Shown here: positions 54,801-64,000 of the stretch, piece by piece
Layout: every line of letters begins with the position of its first letter
Position numbering within the stretch: the stretch's first letter is position 1
Source: Pollenia angustigena
Taxonomy: Eukaryota > Arthropoda > Insecta > Diptera > Polleniidae
DNA: 64,000 nucleotides
Direction: 5' to 3'
NCBI GenBank assembly: GCA_930367215.1
Contig: OV884057.1
Coordinates: 207,395,621-207,459,620, forward strand
Program-made: the position numbers and the translations under genes
The notes under the pieces: generated by a model
What the model was told of the DNA's origin: nothing
Database searches by the model: none
The model's input: only the letters and a program-made list of their open reading frames with translations

Positions 54801-54810
54801 AAGGGTATAT

Positions 54811-55740
54811 TTGACTCTAGTTCCATTAAAATCGGCACAAAAATATGCAATACTACGCTATCTTTTCTTCTGAAATTCCAAATATGTCAACATTTTGATC
54901 CTTGACTTTTATGATTTTTCGCTTTAAGTAAAACCTACAGAGCACATTTGAAGCAATCTGGAATACATTATTCTGAATAAGTTTTACTTAAAATTCATAA
55001 CAGTAAGCCTTGTAAATTGCTTCTTTAGTCGGTTGTCTAGCACTTTTTGGCTATTTCCTTAATGTTTGTAAATGGACAATAATTTAAGATTTATGAACGA
55101 GTTACTAGAACTTAAAGGCTCCGTCATCTTGTCTACCCATATGTAATAAGCAGAGCACTGTAGTACGCCATACGTTTCAAATGTACCTGTATATTTTGTG
55201 CCAAAATAATACTATTTTGCTCATTTCTAGAGCAATTTAATTAAGAAATTTACCGAAAATTGTTTGCTTGTATTGCATAATATACATTTATACCTACGGA
55301 TTACATTTCGTGTTAATACACTTTAAGCTATTTATTAACCGTTTGTTAAAAAGTTCTGTATTGTCACCAGATCTAGCGTAAACAAACATAAAAAAATATA
55401 ACAATTGGTTCTAAATAAAAGTAAATAAAGTTTTTTTCGAAATCTAATAATGGCTATTGACTGATACTTAGATATTTGCTACAACAGTCGAACTTCGCTA
55501 CATTGAACTTCTATACTCTCCCTATTAGGAATTTAAAAAAAAACCCCCTTTTCAACTAAATATTAGTGAATTTTGATGTCCTCATAAAAACTTTTTTAAA
55601 CTAAAGTGGAAAAATATAAATTCCGTGTAATATTTTCATTTTCTCCTCCCATGCAGATTTATTATAGTCGAGTTCGAAAGTATTTTTACTCACAATTTGT
55701 TAGAATGTATTAAATAATAAAAGTTTATTCAATAAAGTGA
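54811..55740. other. Probable unique DNA upstream of cystatin-like exon
   Basis: AT-rich sequence without TE ends, tandem repeats or ORFs that I can identify. It may hold the promoter and first exon of the cystatin-like gene, but I could not find a convincing signal-peptide exon. Confidence 0.35.
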
Positions 55741-56123
55741 TGTATCCAAACCAACTGCGTTGGTTGTACCAGTGATGAAGTTGGAGACTTTCTTCCAACT
55801 TTGATAGCAGATATTAACAATTCGCTGTTGGCATTGTCAGCTAGAGAAGGAATATCTTATACGTAAATTAAAAGATTTTTATTATACTTCATTAATTATA
55901 ACACGATACATTTGTAATTATTTCAAGACTGGAAACGATAAATTCTGCTTCAACACAGGTCGTAGCCGGAACCAATTATGTAATAAACGCTGCTCTAAGG
56001 AAAAATAACAGCGCAATAACTTGTGGTATTGAGATATGGTATAAAGTAGTGCCGGCAGGACACATCCAATTTACATTGCAATGCCCCGGAGATCAGGAAT
56101 TGGTCAGAAATTATACTGCTTAA
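55741..56123 (+). CDS. Cystatin-like protease inhibitor (gene or pseudogene)
   Basis: Two exons: coding up to 55862, an intron 55863-55927 (GTAAAT ... TTTCAAG) and coding 55928-56123 with stop TAA. The joined frame passes from EGISYT into LETINSASTQVVAGTNYV, containing the QVVAG loop that cystatins insert into papain-type cysteine proteases. It then has a Cys pair (AITCGIEIW, TLQCPGD) typical of secreted cystatins. The N-terminal part has CIQTNCVGCTSDEVGDFLPT. AATAAA lies at ~56178. An in-frame TGA at 55738-55740 precedes it and no signal peptide is seen. It therefore needs an upstream exon spliced within the N-terminal part (an AG lies at 55771-55772) or it is a pseudogene. Length fits a single-domain cystatin. 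Confidence 0.7.
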
Positions 56124-56689
56124 AAAGTTAGTGCTTATGGTTCGAGTTCTGTATTAACTTAAAATGTATTGTTTTCAATAAAATTGTAAACTTTTTATAA
56201 GAAAATGTTATTCAAATTAAATAGTAATTAAAATATTAAATCTTCGATTTAATTGGTTTTTATCAGTTAAACTCAATTTAAGGGGGGTGTGCTGGAAATC
56301 GCAAATGCAAAACGCAAGAATTTGGAGGCTGTTTATGATACACTTTTAATCAAATTTTTATAATTTTTGTTATAAAATTCTGTTTAATAGAGAAATGTTT
56401 GTATAATAGTTGTCATAAAATTCTTTTATTACAAAAAAACGACTTTTTAAATTCTTGCGTTTTGCGTTTGCGATTTCCAGCACACCCATGTAAGATGTTA
56501 TCATTTCTGTTATCTTTAGAGTTTTTTCGTAAAGTGTTTTTATTAAATATTGAATACCCTTTAGCACCAAACAAGCAGCATCTTTTTGGAGAAAAAATTA
56601 AACAAGCTTTTTCATTTTGTAATTTAAAAATATGAAAATTTTTGACTCCAAGTTTGATTTTTAGGTTCGTCAGTGTTCAAGTCGATACC
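56124..56689. other. Downstream flank with a small inverted repeat
   Basis: GGGGTGTGCTGGAAATCGCA with AAACGCAAGAATTTGG (56284-56325) and AAATTCTTGCGTTTTGCG with GATTTCCAGCACACCC (56449-56487) are inverted repeats around a ~120-bp AT-rich core. This is a small MITE-like structure of ~205 bp. A poly(A) signal for the cystatin-like gene lies just upstream. Confidence 0.55.
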
Positions 56690-57620
56690 AGCTAGCCTAC
56701 CGGGGCACTTTTGCTTTATAAGCTGGCCGATTTTTCTCAACAACTGCTAAACACGATTGGCTTACAACTTGCACATATCGCTTGGAATTTTGCAAATGAC
56801 AAGGATACTCAGAAAAATAGCTAATTCATTTCAGTTCGCCAGTGCAGGTACCTTGTTAAATGTGACTTGATAATTATATTATTGTTTTAGGTATACAACT
56901 GGGCTTGAATTTTTTTCATAATTTTTTTTTAAATCCTTACTGCATCTTTAAAGTAACAACCAAGGAAAACAATGTAGTTTCTTTTTGGTAAGAAACCTTT
57001 TTTCTACCATACGGTGTCAACTTAAATAAAACAACTTTTAATGTAGAGCAATTTAGTAACGGAAAAGTGAAAAATTTAAAATTCAACCAACCAATTTTAG
57101 GGGGATGTAAGAAAAGATAAACTCACTGTTTATTGTTGGTGTTTTGTTTAAGCTTTGATATTGCTACAAGTAATACTTAGAGTGTTTTTAACTCTTATTC
57201 GCTCTCTCTTATTATTTGTTTAATATTTTTGGCTTTTCTAAAATCTTTGAAAAAGGTTTCCTGATGAGCTGGTCTAAGCAGCCGGCGAAATGCGCATAGA
57301 AGCTAGCTTTCCCTCAACAATAAATTTCAGTGTATTTATCAAATATGAAAAACTGGGAATTTAGCACGTCATACAGAAATCGTATTAATAATAAACTTTG
57401 TATTGCCGAAAATAACTTTGTTAAAGTTCTTAAATTTTTAGAAATAGTTAAACTTATAGTGGCATTTTATTGGTAATGGTTGTTTTAATTTTAACCAAAA
57501 AAAATTTGTATTTATTGTTGAATATAGTGAATTTTGATCATTAATACAGTTTTGTGCGCATAGAAGCTAGCTTTCCCTCAACAATGAATCTCAGTGTATT
57601 TGTCAATTATGAAAAGAATG
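56690..57620 (+). repeat. Dispersed repeat E, copy 2
   Basis: Shares GCCGATTTTTCTCAACAACT, AGTGCAGGTACC, GGTATACAACTGGGCTTGAA, CTACCATACGGTGTCAACTT and GCTAGCTTTCCCTCAACAAT with E copies 1 and 3. The last motif occurs twice (57300, 57570), so the end is duplicated. Just upstream (56675-56710) the 5' half of the tRNA-like sequence appears inverted (CCAGCTAGCCTACCGGGGC). Confidence 0.75.
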
Positions 57621-57634
57621 CGCTTCGCACATTT

Positions 57635-57832
57635 AGGTGAAAATCGAGCTTCCAGATTTTGAGTTGCAGTTTTTTCTCACACTTTTGTCACATTTTTTTT
57701 TTGGATATTTTAGCCTATAACAGCCAAACTTTTCAGGTGAAAATCGAGCTTCCAAATTTTGACTTGCAGTTTTTTCTCAAACTTTTGTCACCTATTTTTG
57801 GATATTTTAGCCTTTAACAGCCAAACTATTCA
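57635..57832 (+). repeat. 100-bp tandem duplication
   Basis: Two copies, starting at 57635 and 57735, of AGGTGAAAATCGAGCTTCCA ... TTGCAGTTTTTTCTCA ... GGATATTTTAGCCT. A third, inverted fragment lies at ~57965-58000 (GAAATCTGGAAGCTCGATTT). Non-coding. Confidence 0.75.
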
Positions 57833-58214
57833 GATTTTCGATCCAATACTCAGACAAAAATTGTAGCCAAGACAATAGTTAAGATTACTCTAGTACATCG
57901 CAAAAGCATTGGAACGCTCCTTCAGGGAGTTTTGGACTTGTAAAGTGTAATTTTTTGTGAAAAAAAATGCAAGTCGAAATCTGGAAGCTCGATTTTCACC
58001 GTACACGTATGGTCTAGTGGCCTTTTTTGCTCAGTACAATCCCAAGAATCAGAAACACGAAGCGCTCAATAAGATTTTTTTCTTTTCATACTATTCTCCC
58101 CACCCTTATGGCACTTTTGTGTTAAAACTAAATATCGGCCAAATACTCGCAACGGTTTCGTTGGCATACCTCTATTCGATGGTCCATATTTTCAATGACT
58201 CTGAGTCATAATTG

Positions 58215-58850
58215 AGGTTCTACGCAGTTAATGTGCCAAATTATCTCATCCTTTAGCTCTTGAATTGTTGCTGGCTTATAGACGTACACCTTTTCTTTCA
58301 AATAACCCCAAAGAAAGAAGTCCAACGGTGTCAAATCACACGATCTTGGCGGCCAATTGGCATCGCCTCCACGTCAGCTTACACTTCCATTGAATTTGTC
58401 GCGCAAAAAAGCCATTGTTTCGTAAGCTGTGTGGCAAGTGGCACAGTCCTGTTTAAACCACATATCGTGCACATCCATATCCATATCATAAAAAGTTCGT
58501 TATCATCACAGTAGCTGCCTGACCGACCTCATTTTGGAAAAAAACGTCCTGATGATGCCCGCAGCCCATGCGGGTGCATTGGTTTTGTGACAATCACTCT
58601 TGGATTACCATTCGCCCAAATGCAGCAATTCCGCTTCATCACTGAATCACGAAGTGTACAATATGCATTTTGATTTGAACGCCCATTTTTATAATAAGCC
58701 TGAATAACGTTAACGCGTTTTTCGATTGTGTATCTTTCCATGGTTCAAATTGAAATAGTCTGAAATTGAGAAATTTTAAATGAAATGCAGAAAAAATCTT
58801 GACGTTTAGGTGTGGTTCACATTCAACATCGGCCATAAAAATTTAACCAT
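58215..58850 (-). pseudogene. mariner-like transposase remnant 2
   Basis: Minus-strand relic. An ATG at 58741 starts MERYTIEKRVNVIQAYYKNG, the helix-turn-helix of mariner-like transposases. Near 58340 a frame reads NWPPRSCDLTPLDFFLWGYL and KEKVYVYKPATIQELKDEI, the last catalytic region. The centre is deleted and stops are present. The right terminus near 58820-58850 (TGTGGTTCACATTCAACATC) resembles the element's TIR. It is a different subfamily from the 1482-2359 copy. Confidence 0.75.
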
Positions 58851-58854
58851 TTCC

Positions 58855-59050
58855 TACTTGCTGAAATTTCCGCCTATTTCATAAAAGTCTTCAACAATCT
58901 TAACGCGCTGCTGAATTTTGTAACTCTCCATGGTTGAATTTGTCAAACGCTGAAACAAATTAAGTTGGGCAAAAAACATGACGTTATGGTGTGACTTACA
59001 ATTAAGATCGTGCATTATGGTTAGAACACCCTTTATTCGACCACAAAAAA
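58855..59050 (-). pseudogene. mariner-like N-terminal scrap 3
   Basis: ATG near 58932 starts MESYKIQQRVKIVEDFYEIG, a close relative of the helix-turn-helix start at 58741. Only about 25 codons remain before the reading frame leaves the family. The terminal sequence (GACGTTATGGTGTGACTTAC) lies at ~58980. It abuts remnant 2, suggesting a tandem or nested old insertion. Confidence 0.6.
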
Positions 59051-59256
59051 AGTCTGGATTATTCTCGAAACCGCTCTCATTTACGCATATTAAAAGTAAT
59101 AATTCAATTCTCATGAAATGTTTTAAATATTTTTAATTTTAAAATTGTTCCTGCTAGATTCTTCAGGTTTTTCTCTTAATTTTGTTCATTTCGTTTTTCG
59201 TTTTTATCAAAAAAAAAGGTTATAGAAACCAAAAAAAAAAGTGTGAAGTTAAAAGC
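59022..59256 (+). repeat. Left ~235-bp direct repeat flanking repeat E copy 3
   Basis: TATGGTTAGAACACCCTTTA, GAAACCGCTCTCATTTA, AATTCAATTCTCATGAAATG, TTGTTCCTGCTAGATTCTT and GTGTGAAGTTAAAAGCAA recur in the same order at 60384-60652. The right copy has a ~33-bp extra segment near 60462. Confidence 0.8.
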
Positions 59257-60383
59257 AAAATTGACAAATACACTGAGATTTATTGTTGAGGGAAAGCTAG
59301 CTTCTATGCGCATTTCGCCGGTTGCTTAGACCAGCTCATCAGGAAACCTTTTCCAAAGATTTTAGAAAAGCCAAAAATATTACACAAATAAAACCTTAAA
59401 GCGAATAAGAGTTATAAACACTCTAAGTCTTACTTGTAACAATATCAAAGCTTAAACAATAAACAGTGAGTTTATCTTTTCTTACATCCCCCTACAATTG
59501 GTTGGTTGAATTTAAAAATTTTCACTTTTCCGTTACTTAATTGCTCTACATTAAAAGTTGTTTTATTAAGTTGACACCGAATGGTAGAAAAAAGGTTTCT
59601 TACCAAAAATAAACTACATTGTTTTTCTTGGTTGTATCTTTAAAGATGCAGCAAGGACTTAAAAAAAATTCAAGCCCAGTTGTATACCTAAAACAATAAT
59701 ATAATTGCTATCAGGTCGCATTTAAAAAGGTACCTGCACTGGCGAACTGAAATGAATAAGCTATTTTTCTGAGTATCCTTGTCATTTGCAAAATACCGAG
59801 CGATATGTGCAAGTTGTAAGCCAATCGTGTTTAGCAGTTGTTGAGAAAAATCGGCCTGCTTATAAAGCTACTCTATCAGCGCCGGGTTTGCGGGTTCGAT
59901 TTCCGCCAGAGACTCCGATTTCTTTCCAAAATAACCGTTATTTGTGTTTGTAAAAAGATTAAGTATTTAAAATGCAAATATCTTTGAAAATATTAGACGG
60001 ATAGTGTATTTCTTTTTTTTAATAACCAAAATAACAACGGATTGCTAGTGAAGATTGGTCAAGAAATGACTGTGTTATACGGGACAAATTTCAAATTTTT
60101 TTTGAAAATTACATGTTTTTTGCAATTTTTCTCTTTTCAACTTATTTTTTTATACCAAAAAATAAATAAAAATTATAACGTTTTATTGCATCCGGCATTA
60201 TTTTATTTCTATACGAACATTTTGCGCCTGAAAAGACCTAGATTGGTGCAAAAGTGATAAAGCTACAGAAGATTTAGTGAATTAACCCACATAGTAATTT
60301 AGCAGTTTAAGCCTTTCTGAAAAAAAACCTTCGTAGTGTGAACCCGGACTAACTATGCTATGTGTATTTACTTGGTGTGTTTT
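59257..60383 (-). repeat. Dispersed repeat E, copy 3
   Basis: Reverse complement of E copy 1 (28540-29740). It includes GCTAGCTTCTATGCGCATTT, TACCTGCACTGG, a tRNA-like T-arm at 59870-59910 (GCGGGTTCGATTTCCGC), CCTTTTCAGG-type motifs and ACCTTCGTAGTGTGAACCCG. The 71-codon frame at 60042 and its counterpart at 28795-29010 are shared only because the repeats are homologous. Confidence 0.8.
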
Positions 60384-60652
60384 ATGGTTAGAACACCCTT
60401 TATTCGACCACAAAAAAAGTCTGGATTATTCTCGAAACCGCTCTCATTTAAGCATATTAAAAGTTAGAGAGTTAAGGAACTAGAGTAAAGGAACACACCT
60501 AATAATTCAATTCTCATGAAATGTTTTAAATATTTTGAATTTTAAAATTGTTCCTGCTGGATTCTTTATGTTTTTCTCTTAATTTTGTTCATTTCGTTTC
60601 TCGTTTTTGTCAAAAAAAAGGTTATAGAAACCAAAAAAAAGTGTGAAGTTAA
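60384..60652 (+). repeat. Right direct repeat flanking repeat E copy 3
   Basis: Second copy of 59022-59256, ending GTGTGAAGTTAAAAGCAATA. Together the two copies bracket repeat E copy 3 exactly. Unlike LTRs, they do not start TG and end CA. Confidence 0.8.
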
Positions 60653-61309
60653 AAGCAATAACATCAATAATGTTTATTGAGAAATACCTTCACACCTCAA
60701 GTGAATTTTATCTGGCAAAATACAAAAAGTATGTACTTTTTAAGTACAAACCCATAAGAGCTTTTGAACAGAAAACATACCTAAAACATGAATGTCTAAC
60801 ATCAAAAGTATAATGGTACTATAAACTAAAAATTCAAACGAATTTTTTGCAATTCCTATTTGTAAAGTTTGTACGACAAACACTTACATTGAAAAAGGAG
60901 ACAGTTTAGTTAAGAAGAAGAAAATGTTACACGTTGCATTTGTATTAAAAATTCATTAAAAATTTAAATAAAGGATTCTTTTTGATTGCTAAAATACAAG
61001 TTTTTTAAAATAAAAATATCTGTAAAACTCAAACTTTCAAATTTGAAGGACCTTTTTTCTTAACTTTAAAAAGCTTATTTGGCTATATTCACTTCCAATA
61101 CACAAAAAAAAATAGCCTGAACCGATTAACCTTGTACATTAAACATATTAAAATTCCCTAAATAACTTTTTCTCTTGTGGTTAATCGAAATGTTTATCAA
61201 AAAAACCGATGTGAGGAAGAAATATGTAAAGAAAATTTAAAAAAAAAATATAATTAATTACAAAACATTTTTAGCCACCAAAAACACCATCGATTTAAGA
61301 ATCATGTTT
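60653..61309. other. Unassigned AT-rich DNA
   Basis: No ORF, TIR, tandem repeat or RNA gene that I can support. Confidence 0.35.
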
Positions 61310-61560
61310 GACTATAGACTGCCAGCCATCGCAGTGGTGGAAAGGGTAAAACTGTAAGGAATTCTGATGATAAGAGCGTTGTTATTCTCGAAACATGTAA
61401 ATTCGACCTGAGTTCAAGCCCTGGCTTAGTCAAGAAAAATTACCAAAAAATTTTAATCCATTTCATGTTTTAAATTCCCTCTTTCATTAAAATAATTTAA
61501 TGAAAATTAAATTTGATGAAGCTAAGCCTCATTTTAAGTTAAAATCAAGCTTAAGATTAA
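61310..61560 (+). repeat. tRNA-like dispersed repeat, single copy
   Basis: Related to the units at 21839-23631. It has CGCAGTGGTGGAAAGGGTAA (A-box-like), TCTCGAAACATGTAAATTCG, CTGAGTTCAAGCCCTGGC (B-box/T-arm-like), then TAGTCAAGAAAAATTACC, TTTCATGTTTTAAATTCCC and AATTTAATGAAAATTAAATT, ending near GAAGCTAAGCCT. The order head-body matches the right arm of the 22-kb dimer, with about 70 percent similarity by eye. Confidence 0.6.
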
Positions 61561-62077
61561 TCTGCTTAAAAACTTAAAAGTTCGTATTTCACCTTGTACT
61601 ATCACCCACTCCGATTTTTGTTTGCCAAACACTACAACTGTTGTAATTCAATAATGGTTGCCAAAGCCGATGAAGTGGCACAACACATAAACCTTAAGTT
61701 CGAAAAAATAAGTAAAAAGTTTTTTCTTAGAAACTTTGTTCGTCTCTAAACTTGATATGAATTCTTTTCAATATGGCTTTTAATACAAATACAACAGTAA
61801 CGACAACAGCAACTAATAAAAGCAAATGTTGTGTACACTCTGTGTTTACGATAGAGGAAACAAACGAAAAAAAAGTCAATACATATTTAACAAATCCTGT
61901 CACACATACACCAACATTTTTCAAAGAAAAAAAAAACTTATACAGGGTGGCGCTATGTTCCCATTTTAAATCAAAAAAGCGATATTTTTAAACTGCCAAA
62001 AATGTTGCACAGAACATATATTCTTGACAAGCTGTGGCTCGATCTTGTACCTGAATTATTTTCTACTTCTGCACAGA
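61561..62077. other. Unassigned DNA
   Basis: Short opposing frames at 61727-61991 overlap and have no family features. 61615-61690 (AGTGGCACAACACATAAACC) faintly resembles the GGTTGCACAACACATA phrase at 21200. No supported gene. Confidence 0.35.
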
Positions 62078-62498
62078 GAGATAGACACTCGGACTAAATT
62101 TAGTTTTTTATACTTACTTAAAGTACGAGTCGTACTCAAAAATTCAAGTACTAATAACACTAAAACTTACTTAAAATAATCCTAAATGGGTAACTTTTGA
62201 AAATCAGTCCCGGAATTTCCTTAAATAAGTACAAAATTTTCAAACCAAGTAAAAAAAGGTTGAATTTTTCGTTCGTAGTGCCAAGTATAAATTACAAAGT
62301 GAGCGTCTTGATCTCATTTAACATATCAAAGTTTGTTGCAGACACTACAACAACATAGAAGTAGATAAAAAACGATTTGCTTGTTGTGTGTAGAAACAAC
62401 AAAACCACAACGAAAACACACTATTTTCATGTTTAAAAAGTAAAATTGAGAACTCTTGCTTCTCATTTAGTTTATATTTTCAGTTGTATATGTACATT

Positions 62499-63035
62499 TG
62501 GGGTATTCACAAGATGTGCTAACATGTCATAACGTTCTAACACTTGAAAATGGTTTAAAAATATTGTTGTTGCTTTGTAAACAAAAAGTGTCTTAAATTA
62601 ATAGAACTTTGCTTGCTATGTTTATTGTGCTGTCGTAATTTATCAGAGGAGACCAGCGCTGAGCGGCTGAGCTGTGGCGAGTTAGTTTTTGTAGCCGTCG
62701 ACGTTGATGGTATAGTTTTATCCGGCTAACATCCGTATTTAACCTTCGGCTAACAATTTTTGCAACAAATCCCTTTTGGCGTCAAATTATATCGGCTTAG
62801 GACTCTGCTGTTTTGTAAACAAACAAAATAAAATTTATTTGTGATTTGCGTCTGAAAAATGGAAAATAGTCAGGTAAGATCTAACTACTTTATTAATTCA
62901 TTTATATTTGTTTAAAATCAGCTGATCGATATTCAAAAAAACACACCAAATTATGAGGGGTTGTTCACAACATTCGTATTTTTTCATGTTATTATTTTAA
63001 GACATATGACTTTATGACACCTTGTGAATCCCCCA
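62499..63035 (+). mobile_element. Harbinger-like insertion in repeat P
   Basis: 537 bp with inverted ends TGGGGTATTCACAAGATGT and, on the minus strand, TGGGGGATTCACAAGGTGT. It is flanked by ATT at 62496-62498 and 63036-63038. A 3-bp duplication with G-rich ends fits PIF/Harbinger-like elements. The sister copy of repeat P at ~2600 lacks it. It carries a possible first exon at 62859-62873. Confidence 0.65.
62859..62873 (+). CDS. Possible 5' coding exon (5 codons)
   Basis: GAAAAATGG provides a good insect start context. The codons MENSQ are followed directly by a strong splice donor, CAG/GTAAGAT. Upstream 150 bp is GC-richer and promoter/5'-UTR-like (GAGGAGACCAGCGCTGAGCG). Since it lies inside the TIR-bounded insertion, it may be the first exon of a transposon gene whose remainder was deleted, or a captured host promoter/exon. 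No downstream exon is identified. Confidence 0.3.
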
Positions 63036-63530
63036 ATTGAGTTTTTAAAGTAAAAGCCAAACCGGGAATGATGCTGGTATTTTATAATAGAAATTTGGTA
63101 AAGTGTAAAACGGTTAGGTAAATCCATCATAATAAAATTATACTTCTAATTTCACTTTTGCTTTATTTCAAGTACAAATTTGGGATTGAATCAACGTTAT
63201 AATACTTGAATTAAGCGCACTTTGAGATTGATTTAATCTTAGTTTTACTTAAATCAATCTCATTTTCGGATTATTTCAAGTACGAAATCGGGATTGAATA
63301 TATGTAGATAAGTTAAGTACTTCGCGATTGAAAATCCGTACTTGAATCAATTTTTTTTTTTTTTTTAGTTTATTAATTTATTATCAAAAAGTTTAATTAC
63401 AAAATTAAGTTTGCCTCAGCGTCATATGACATTGTTGAGGCGAGTTTTTCTGTACTTTCGTACTCACCGTACTATTAATACCGCTTCGGATTGATTTGGG
63501 TACGGATGGATTGATTTTCTTTTGAGTGTG

Positions 63531-63839
63531 TTTTAAAATAATGTTAAGTCATTAACCGGTATGAAACGCCATTTACATTTGCCGCCACTTGTTTGTAGTT
63601 TTCGAAGAATTATAGTAAAATCAACTTCTCCAAACATATTGCAAGTGGGTAAATTTGTAGTTTTTTTTTTTTTGTCGCCCACTATGAGTTTGTCAAAAAT
63701 ATTCAAAAGGGCCACCTCCAACAAAAATATTTTTAACGAAAATATTAAAACATTTAACCATAATAATTTGACCATATTATTGTCACGGACAACCAAATGG
63801 AATAATCAAAAAATTTAAGAGGCATATGAGAGATAATTA
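63531..63839. other. Overlapping small frames, unassigned
   Basis: Opposing frames at 63533-63796 and 63561-63818 overlap completely. The plus frame reads MKRHLHLPPLVCSFRRIIVK. Neither shows a family signature; at most one could be real. Confidence 0.25.
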
Positions 63840-64000
63840 ATCAGCCTATGACTTGAGCGTCTGAAAAGGATTCTACGGACGTTTATAATAATTTTATTAA
63901 GTTTTGAATGAAGGGTAAGCTGTCCGTGAAAGCCTGGGTTCGAGCCCCGCGGCAGTCAGCAATGAAAATTTATCAATAAATTTTAATTTTATCAATAAAT
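63840..64000 (+). repeat. tRNA-like dispersed repeat, cut by window end
   Basis: GAAAGCCTGGGTTCGAGCCC CGCGG provides a B-box/T-arm-like segment (63931-63955). CAGTCAGCAATGAAAATTTA and TCAATAAATTTTAA follow, like the body of the 22-kb and 61-kb tRNA-like repeats (TCAAGAATGAAAGATTATCAATAA). The copy runs off the window. Confidence 0.5.

Larger units (their letters stand above)
52089..54801 (-). mobile_element. RNase H-bearing LINE (LOA/R1/I group), 5'-truncated
   Basis: Flanked by the 9-bp duplication AGGGTATAT at 52080-52088 and 54802-54810. The 3' end (left side) is a (CTAC)n microsatellite tail on the minus strand, the type of tail used by R1/LOA/I-group LINEs rather than poly(A). The 5' end is cut just before the RT domain. 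Its GC content is far above that of all surrounding DNA. Confidence 0.88.
62078..63530 (+). repeat. Dispersed repeat P, copy 2 (split)
   Basis: Matches 1325-1480 plus 2361-2860: AAAGTACGAGTCGTACTC, AAAGTGAGCGT, GTGTGTAGAAACAAC, TTGCTTCTCATTTAGTTTAT, then after the insertion AAGTAAAAGCC, GGGAATGATGCT and GGGATTGAATCAAC. Its homologue lacks the 62499-63035 segment. Non-coding. Confidence 0.7.

Overview
This window is AT-rich, intron-style eukaryotic DNA made almost entirely of transposable elements (TEs) and dispersed repeats. The mix of Jockey-group and RNase H-bearing LINEs, a fly-type Gypsy LTR element, Transib, mariner, hAT, piggyBac, pogo/Tigger and Harbinger-like elements, plus a cystatin-like coding remnant, points to a repeat-dense insect, most likely a higher fly (Diptera). 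The species cannot be named from the sequence. I see no rRNA gene, no functional tRNA gene, no CRISPR array and no bacterial-style operon.

Layout. 1-9.2 kb: a 94-bp tandem motif, a dispersed repeat split by a dead mariner (1482-2359), a broken Jockey LINE, a Transib C-terminal scrap (6102-6236), ~154-bp tandem repeats and a second LINE tail. 10-13.5 kb: an old dispersed element and a piggyBac relic with TTAA target duplications (12237-13454). 15.5-20.5 kb: a TIR element with six copies of one internal motif (17139-20494), hosting a hAT element, a MITE and a hairpin. 21.8-23.6 kb: an inverted dimer of a tRNA-like repeat flanked by a perfect 16-bp duplication. 24-27 kb: a repeat split by a Tigger-like element, a Tc1 scrap and small MITEs. 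28.5-47.7 kb: a deeply nested complex. An old repeat was hit by MITE M, which was hit by a Gypsy element, a TA-target element and a now-solo LTR. The same old repeat was also hit by a Transib element (39561-47671), which later took in a nearly full-length Jockey LINE. 48.9-51.9 kb: a second, almost intact Transib element with a RAG1-like transposase. 52.1-54.8 kb: a GC-rich, 5'-truncated LINE with RNase H. 55.7-56.1 kb: a cystatin-like gene or pseudogene, the best host-gene candidate. 56.7-64 kb: more dispersed repeats, mariner relics, tRNA-like repeats and a possible 5' exon inside a Harbinger-like insertion.

The most notable content is the Transib material. One element has 40-bp TIRs, a 5-bp target duplication and a transposase whose catalytic and zinc-ligand spacings closely match RAG1. 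The other has ends beginning with the exact V(D)J heptamer CACAGTG, with a shared subterminal motif offset by 23 bp at one end and 12 bp at the other. Target duplications, internal paralogues and empty sites give the order in which many of the insertions occurred.
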